From Savagea serpentis (GTDB lineage: Bacteria; Bacillota; Bacilli; Bacillales_A; Planococcaceae): DNA of 64,000 nt. The notes under the pieces are model-generated. The model saw only the letters and a program-made list of their open reading frames with translations, had not been told where the DNA came from and made no database searches. The position numbers were made by a program, and so were the translations under genes. The DNA lies in NCBI RefSeq assembly GCF_015351395.1, contig NZ_JADKPV010000002.1, positions 62,001 through 126,000 on the forward strand. The letters are read 5' to 3'. Below, in pieces: positions 59,768 through 64,000 of the stretch (position 1 is the stretch's first letter; the number at the start of each line of letters is the position of its first letter).

Positions 59768-59965
59768 ATGATTCGTTTAATTAGTTTAGCAATTGTCACT
59801 GGAATTTTGTTCGGCACGAGTTTAGGGTGGGCAACAGGACATTTAACAGCAGAAGGCTTCGGATTAGGTTTAGCAGCGATTGCGACAATTGTCCTTCCTT
59901 ATGCACTCATTTACGCTAGTCAAGGGAATCGTCGCGCGAAATTGTCACCAACTTCAATAAAATAA
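59768..59965 (+). CDS. Small two-helix membrane protein under Fur control
   Basis: 65 residues: TM1 (~4-20, LISLAIVTGILFGTSLGWA), short loop, TM2 (~28-50, GFGLGLAAIATIVLPYALIYA) and a basic tail (QGNRRAKLSPTSIK). No family recognised. It stands alone with a Fur-type promoter directly upstream and terminators downstream, so it is made in iron shortage. AAGGAG is placed 8 bases before ATG 59768. It could be a helper of iron or heme transport; that is inference. Confidence 0.7.
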   Translation: MIRLISLAIVTGILFGTSLGWATGHLTAEGFGLGLAAIATIVLPYALIYASQGNRRAKLSPTSIK

Positions 59966-60013
59966 GAAACTTTTTTCTCGTAGGAACGTATACAGTTAGA
60001 CGAGAAAAGAGCG

Positions 60014-60048
60014 AAGACATTCTATGAATCTCGTAGAATGTCTTTTTT
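60014..60048 (+). terminator. Terminator of the small membrane protein gene
   Basis: AAGACATTCTA pairs with TAGAATGTCTT, followed by six T. A second hairpin (TTTTTTCTCGT 59971 / ACGAGAAAAGA 60000) lies just upstream. Confidence 0.88.
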
Positions 60049-60072
60049 CATGAACATAAAGGAGTGATTAGG

Positions 60073-60633
60073 ATGAATAGTCGAACGATTTATATTGTGC
60101 TCACGAATACGAATACGATGTTATCGCGCGCAATTCGTTATTACACTCGCTCTACATACAATCATATTTCGATTGCTTTCGATTCCGAACTACAAGAGAT
60201 GTACAGTTTCGGGCGTAAGCAAATGTATAATCCTTTTATCGGTGGTTTCGTAAAAGAAGATACAACACATAAACTATTACAAAGAGCACAATGTTTAATT
60301 TATTCTGTTGAAGTATCTGAAGAACAATATTATACAATGCGTGAGAAAATTCGTTATTTTGAACAAAACGCTCCGCATTATCGCTACAATTTCATCGGCT
60401 TGTTCGGTGTTGCATTCAATATTGAGATTGAACGAAAAAATGCTTATTTTTGTTCACAATTTGTCGCCACAGTATTTGAAGAAGGGGGCTCTCGATTATT
60501 CGAAGTGAAACCACTCTTCGTACAACCGCAACACTTTTGTCACGTCCCTTCGTTTAAACGTGAATATTGTGGTACAATAGAAGCTTACTTAAAAGGATTA
60601 CGAGCAGTGAAGAAAACGCAATGTATTGCGTGA
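60073..60633 (+). CDS. YiiX/YebB-like permuted papain-fold (NlpC/P60-like) protein
   Basis: 186 residues. His in YNHISIAFD (~His31) and Cys in YFCSQFVATVFEE (~Cys129) fit the order His-then-Cys of the circularly permuted NlpC/P60 group. Members act as amidases or thioesterases on lipids or peptidoglycan; the substrate is not known. No signal peptide. ATG 60073 is preferred over GTG 60064. It ends 13 bases before the methyltransferase gene, which probably shares its transcript. Confidence 0.72.
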   Translation: MNSRTIYIVLTNTNTMLSRAIRYYTRSTYNHISIAFDSELQEMYSFGRKQMYNPFIGGFVKEDTTHKLLQRAQCLIYSVEVSEEQYYTMREKIRYFEQNAPHYRYNFIGLFGVAFNIEIERKNAYFCSQFVATVFEEGGSRLFEVKPLFVQPQHFCHVPSFKREYCGTIEAYLKGLRAVKKTQCIA

Positions 60634-60646
60634 AGGAGAGAGTTAG

Positions 60647-61837
60647 ATGACGAATCAACAAGTACGTCTCCGCATGTCAGAAGAGAAGCGATTCCAAAAA
60701 GGATATCCGCTCATACTTCAAGATTATATTGAGAGATTACCTGAATTACAAGAAGGGGAACTCTTCGATTTAGTAGGTGCGCAAGGCACTTATTACGGAA
60801 CCGCTTATTATGGAGTACAAAATAAAGGAATTGGTTGGATCGTATCAAAAGATCCAGTCACTCAATTAGACCGTGCTTATTTTATGAAATTATTAAAAAA
60901 ATCGTATCAGTTGCGCCAAGACTTACACGATGATCCGAATACGAATGCTTATCGCATTATGAATGGCGAAGGCGATCATTTCGGCGGATTAACGATAGAC
61001 TTATATAACGATCAGTTATTGTTGCAATGGTATAGCGAAGGGGCTTATTCATTCCGTCGCGTCATCTATGATGTGTTAATGAAAGTCGTTCAACCGCGTT
61101 CAGTTTATGAAAAGAAACGCTTTGACCGCGGAGGCGAATATATTGAACAAGACGATTTCGTCATGGGTGAAACGACAACATTCCCTCAAATGGTGAAGCA
61201 AGATGGCATTCAATATGCGATTGATTTAAATGACGGACCGATGACGGGCGTTTTCTTAGATCAACGAGAAGTACGCCGTTATTTACGCGACGAGCTTGCG
61301 GAAGGGCAAACCGTTTTAAACACGTTCTCATACACTGGAGCATTTTCAGTAGCTGCGATGTTAGGGGGCGCGAAAAGTACGACAAGCGTCGATTTAGCAA
61401 AACGTAGTGAAGCGAAAACAATCGAACAGATGAGCATTAATGGAATTGATTTTGAAGCGCAAGAAATCCGTGTCATGGATGTGTTCAATTACTTTAATTA
61501 TGCGGAACGTCACCAATTGAAATGGGACGTCGTCGTATTAGATCCACCGAGTTTTGCACGCTCTAAAAAAATGAGTTTCAGCACGTCGAAAGATTATGAC
61601 ATGTTAATCGAACGCGCAGCGAATGTGACAGCGCGTAAAGGGACAATAATCGCGTCAACAAACACGGCGAGCTTAGATATGAAAAAGTTTAAAAAGATGG
61701 TAGAAGAAGGTATGCGAAAAGCAGGACGCAATTATAAAATTGTAGAAGAGTTTCATTTACCGAGTGATTTTAGAACGCCTCGTTCATTCCGTGAATTCGA
61801 TTATTTAAAAGTGTTAATTTTACAATTGAAAAACTAA
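60647..61837 (+). CDS. Class I SAM-dependent rRNA methyltransferase (RlmI/YwbD-like)
   Basis: 396 residues: N-terminal PUA domain (~5-80), a linker domain and a C-terminal SAM-binding domain with NTFSYTGAFSVAA (~222-234, motif I) and VVLDPPSFARSKK (~300-312, motif IV). This is the RlmI family of 23S rRNA m5C methyltransferases; there is a Cys-poor active site, so the exact modified base may differ. GAAGGAGAGAG in front of the ATG. A terminator follows. Confidence 0.85.
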   Translation: MTNQQVRLRMSEEKRFQKGYPLILQDYIERLPELQEGELFDLVGAQGTYYGTAYYGVQNKGIGWIVSKDPVTQLDRAYFMKLLKKSYQLRQDLHDDPNTNAYRIMNGEGDHFGGLTIDLYNDQLLLQWYSEGAYSFRRVIYDVLMKVVQPRSVYEKKRFDRGGEYIEQDDFVMGETTTFPQMVKQDGIQYAIDLNDGPMTGVFLDQREVRRYLRDELAEGQTVLNTFSYTGAFSVAAMLGGAKSTTSVDLAKRSEAKTIEQMSINGIDFEAQEIRVMDVFNYFNYAERHQLKWDVVVLDPPSFARSKKMSFSTSKDYDMLIERAANVTARKGTIIASTNTASLDMKKFKKMVEEGMRKAGRNYKIVEEFHLPSDFRTPRSFREFDYLKVLILQLKN

Positions 61838-61840
61838 ACG

Positions 61841-61876
61841 AAAAACAGCTCGAGCATAAGCTCAAGCTGTTTTTTA
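61841..61876. terminator. Bidirectional terminator
   Basis: AAAAACAGCTCGAGC pairs with GCTCAAGCTGTTTTT (one mismatch). It serves the methyltransferase gene and the convergent thi operon. Confidence 0.88.
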
Positions 61877-61878
61877 AA

Positions 61879-62892
61879 TTAGCCGATCATATTCGCAACG
61901 ACAGCACGTGCTTTCGCTATATCATTCGTCCCGTGGACAAAAATACGCCGGTCTTTAAAAAAGACGACTCGATACTCTTCCCATTCAATCGAAACGAGAA
62001 ATGGATTGACGACAGTTGGTGCTTGTAGTCGTTCACCGAGCGTTTGTAATTGTTTGAGTTCTAACGTCCGTTGTTTAGGCATGAACAATTGTACCGTTTC
62101 ACGGCCACATAATACCGCACCGTCTGTTTCACGTCCTGCATGCAAGTATGGATAAGATCGTGTGCCACAGCATGGACAATTTTGTTTTCGGAGCGCAGTC
62201 GCTCGAATCGATGCATGTTCATCCGTCCATAAGTTCGTCGATTGTAATTTCGGTGTTAATATTCCTTCTCGCAGCCATTTTAACAATTGCGCTGTCTGCC
62301 TTGCAGCGACAGTTGTGACAATCGGACTGATAACGCCTACTGTGTCACAAGTCGCGGACTCAGGAGGTAGTGTTTCAAGCAAGCAATGAAGGCAAGGTTC
62401 TCCTTCTTGCACACCGATTGGGAAAGTGAGTCCATAACTACCGACACAAGCCCCCATAAAGAAAGGAATACCGAGCTTATGACAGCAATCATTCGCAAGT
62501 AAACGCGTCTCTAAATTATCGGTCGCATCGAGGACAGCGTCGTGTCCTTCGATGAGTGCTTCGATATTATGTTTCGTAATATCCACAACATGTGCATGGA
62601 TTGTCACGTCGCGATTCACTTTTTCTAAATGTTGTTTCGCCGCAATTGCTTTCGGCATTTGTTGGATGACATCGTCTTCTGTATACAATGTTTGCCGGTG
62701 TAAATTCGTCCACTCGATCACATCGCGGTCGACAATTGTTATGTGTCCGACACCTGCTCGTACGAGTAAATCGCTAGAAGCAGATCCGAGTGCACCTGCA
62801 CCTAATATGAAAATACGAGCTCGGCGTAATTTTTCTTGTCCAATTATACCGAATGGTTCGAATCGTTGTTGACGGTCATAGCGATGAATCAC
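61879..62892 (-). CDS. thiF: Adenylyltransferase ThiF (E1-like)
   Basis: 337 residues of the ThiF/MoeB/HesA family: nucleotide-binding [19 protein letters not shown] near 31-49, ATP-contact Arg in NLHRQTLY (~Arg65), Asp in DATDN, and zinc-ligand pairs CLHC (~172) and CPCCG (~238). It adenylates the ThiS C-terminus for sulfur transfer. The C-terminal ~90 residues form a further domain beyond the core. GTG start overlapping the thiG stop. MoeB is an alternative, but thiS and thiG precede it. Confidence 0.87.
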   Translation of the reverse strand: MIHRYDRQQRFEPFGIIGQEKLRRARIFILGAGALGSASSDLLVRAGVGHITIVDRDVIEWTNLHRQTLYTEDDVIQQMPKAIAAKQHLEKVNRDVTIHAHVVDITKHNIEALIEGHDAVLDATDNLETRLLANDCCHKLGIPFFMGACVGSYGLTFPIGVQEGEPCLHCLLETLPPESATCDTVGVISPIVTTVAARQTAQLLKWLREGILTPKLQSTNLWTDEHASIRATALRKQNCPCCGTRSYPYLHAGRETDGAVLCGRETVQLFMPKQRTLELKQLQTLGERLQAPTVVNPFLVSIEWEEYRVVFFKDRRIFVHGTNDIAKARAVVANMIG

Positions 62893-63656
62893 TCGACGAA
62901 CAACCCTTCCATCGGGCTACTTGCGACCGCATAATCTTTTTTCTCGATACGTCCTGCTTCAAATCCGAGTCGTCCTGCTTCGATTGCGAGCTTCATCGCT
63001 TCGGCCATTTTTACAGGATCTTTTGCGCCCGAAACGGCTGTATTTAAAAGAACACCGTCCGCTCCAAGTTCCATTGCGAGTGCCGCATCTGCAGGTGAAC
63101 CGATGCCCGCATCGATAATGACGGGTACTTGGGACTGTTCGATGATAAACTTTAAATTCAATTCATTTAAAATGCCCCGACCTGAGCCAATTGGAGAAGC
63201 ACCAGGCATGATGGCATGTGCTCCGAGTTCTTCTAGTCGACGTGCTAAGACGACATCGTCAGACGTATAAGGAAGAACAGTAAAACCTTCCGCTAACAAC
63301 ATTTCTGTTGCGCGTAATGTCTCTACTGGGTCAGGTAAAAGAGAACGGTCGCACCCGATAATTTCAACTTTAATCATGTCACAGAGCCCTGAAGCTTTCG
63401 CTAGTTTTGCAATGCGCACCGCTTCTTCTGCTGTCTTAGCACCAGCTGTGTTTGGTAGTAATGTATATTTTTTTAAATCCAGTTGTTCCAAAAAGTTCGG
63501 CTGACTCGCTTCAAAAATATTCATACGACGCACAGCGAATGTTAGAACTTCCGCTTCTGAAACTGCGACCGCTTCTTTTTGAACTTCAAATGATGGATAT
63601 TTACCTGTACCTAAAAATAGACGAGATTGGAATGTGTGATTTCCGACTTTTAACAT
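62889..63656 (-). CDS. thiG: Thiazole synthase ThiG
   Basis: 255 residues, full length. The Schiff-base lysine is in MIKVEIIG (~Lys98) and the phosphate-binding end in [30 protein letters not shown]. It builds the thiazole phosphate from deoxyxylulose phosphate, dehydroglycine and ThiS-thiocarboxylate. ATG 63656 follows the thiS stop by one base; GGAGGAGGA, within the thiS Gly-Gly codons, is its ribosome site. Confidence 0.94.
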   Translation of the reverse strand: MLKVGNHTFQSRLFLGTGKYPSFEVQKEAVAVSEAEVLTFAVRRMNIFEASQPNFLEQLDLKKYTLLPNTAGAKTAEEAVRIAKLAKASGLCDMIKVEIIGCDRSLLPDPVETLRATEMLLAEGFTVLPYTSDDVVLARRLEELGAHAIMPGASPIGSGRGILNELNLKFIIEQSQVPVIIDAGIGSPADAALAMELGADGVLLNTAVSGAKDPVKMAEAMKLAIEAGRLGFEAGRIEKKDYAVASSPMEGLFVE

Positions 63657-63657
63657 A

Positions 63658-63861
63658 TTATCCTCCTCCGACGAAATGAATAATTTCAATTTTGTCGCGA
63701 TCTAAAATAGGTGTATTAAAAGCTTCTGGATCGACAATTCCTTCATTATGTTCAACGACGAAAATACGTTCTTCCAGTTGCAAATGTTGAATAAGTTGTT
63801 CGATCGTTGTCACCGCTTTAGGAAGTTCATATAATTGACCGTTTAATTGAATCGATTTCAT
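63658..63861 (-). CDS. thiS: Sulfur carrier protein ThiS
   Basis: 67 residues of the ubiquitin-like fold, ending in FVGGG; the usual functional end is a Gly-Gly, here with one further Gly. It carries the thiocarboxylate sulfur. ATG 63861 has GGAGAG upstream and matches the normal ThiS length. However, the reading frame is open upstream with no stop, into the tenI-like gene, so it may also be made as a fusion. Confidence 0.87.
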   Translation of the reverse strand: MKSIQLNGQLYELPKAVTTIEQLIQHLQLEERIFVVEHNEGIVDPEAFNTPILDRDKIEIIHFVGGG

Positions 63862-64000
63862 ATTCGTCTCTCCTTTAATCGTAGTCGCAAATTGTATTGC
63901 ACAGTCGACAGGCGAAGGTGCATGGAAGATCGAAGACATAACAGCGATGCCGTCCACTTGTATGTCACGTAATGTGTCGATATGTTGTATTTGAATGCCT
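63862..64000 (-). CDS. TenI/ThiE-like protein, C-terminal part, in frame with ThiS
   Basis: 46 codons from the window edge read DGIAVMSSIFHAPSP preceded by LRDIQV, matching the C-terminus of TenI (thiazole tautomerase) and ThiE, where DGIAV(M/V)S.IF is conserved. There is no stop codon between it and ThiS: the frame continues through KGETN into the ThiS methionine. Thus it is either a TenI-ThiS fusion or tenI has lost its stop. The 5' part lies outside the window. Confidence 0.7.

Noticed and set aside
63862-63957. GTG 63957 as the start of a 99-residue ThiS
   Set aside because: The extra 32 residues match the TenI/ThiE C-terminus rather than ThiS, and the frame stays open further upstream, so this is not a genuine start.
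1-64000. CRISPR arrays, prophage or plasmid replication genes
   Set aside because: No regularly spaced repeats, no cas, phage structural or rep genes were seen anywhere in the window.

Overview
The window comes from the chromosome of a low-GC Gram-positive bacterium of the order Bacillales, probably a Planococcaceae-like or related bacillus. The reasons are strong AAGGAGG-type ribosome binding sites, GTG/TTG starts, AT-rich codon use, T-tailed hairpin terminators, CcpA (cre), PhoP, Fur and SigW-type control sites, and a gene backbone in the order of the Bacillus subtilis 150-200 kb region (rpsI ... salA, kbaA, tRNA cluster, arginase, sigW, rsiW, cdaA, cdaR, glmM). The sporulation genes cwlD, gerD and pdaB, which sit among these backbone genes in B. 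subtilis, are absent here. Accessory blocks have been inserted into the backbone.

Region 1 (0.3-15.5 kb) is an aromatic (phenol) catabolic island. It holds an aromatic-sensing activator, a two-component phenol-type hydroxylase (oxygenase plus flavin reductase) with a stand-alone FAD synthetase domain, catechol 1,2-dioxygenase, muconate cycloisomerase, a DASS transporter, an alpha/beta hydrolase (enol-lactonase candidate), 3-oxoadipate CoA-transferase A/B and 3-oxoadipyl-CoA thiolase. Together these make an ortho-cleavage (beta-ketoadipate) route from phenol to succinyl-CoA and acetyl-CoA. No muconolactone isomerase is recognisable; three small unassigned genes are the local candidates to fill that step. 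A 3-hydroxyacyl-CoA dehydrogenase with a cre site follows.

Region 2 (15.5-22.3 kb) has a Pho-type alkaline phosphatase followed closely by a LolD/FtsX-type ABC system with a lipoprotein, then a rhodanese, SalA/Mrp and KbaA. A five-gene tRNA cluster (Asn-Thr-Glu-Tyr-Gln) lies at 22.4-22.9 kb.

Region 3 (23.1-34.7 kb) is a 4-hydroxyproline catabolic island. It contains a GntR/FCD regulator, a sigma-54 activator with two good -24/-12 promoters (one on each side), a split FAD/2Fe-2S dehydrogenase, a hydroxyproline epimerase, a second proline-racemase-fold protein that lacks both catalytic cysteines, an NhaC-type transporter, a DapA-family deaminase and a semialdehyde dehydrogenase. The end product would be 2-oxoglutarate.

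Region 4 (35-51.4 kb) is core: PAS-PAS-GGDEF-EAL protein, arginase, sigW-rsiW, cdaA-cdaR-glmM (c-di-AMP and cell wall), a phosphate transport system in the unusual order pstB-S-C-A with Pho-box-like repeats, and a LytS/LytR two-component system next to a CstA-family transporter (BtsSR-BtsT-like pyruvate/peptide uptake).

Region 5 (51.4-64 kb) holds a UPF0145 gene, a complete IS607-type element with serine recombinase TnpA and RNA-guided nuclease TnpB, a parS-like site, a TipA-like MerR regulator, a Fur-controlled iron/heme uptake operon with an IsdG/Hmo-type monooxygenase, a proline dehydrogenase with an unusual hydrophobic tail, a Fur-controlled small membrane protein, a YiiX-like protein, an RlmI-like methyltransferase, and a thiamine-thiazole operon (tenI-thiS-thiG-thiF, minus strand) in which tenI and thiS are in one uninterrupted frame.
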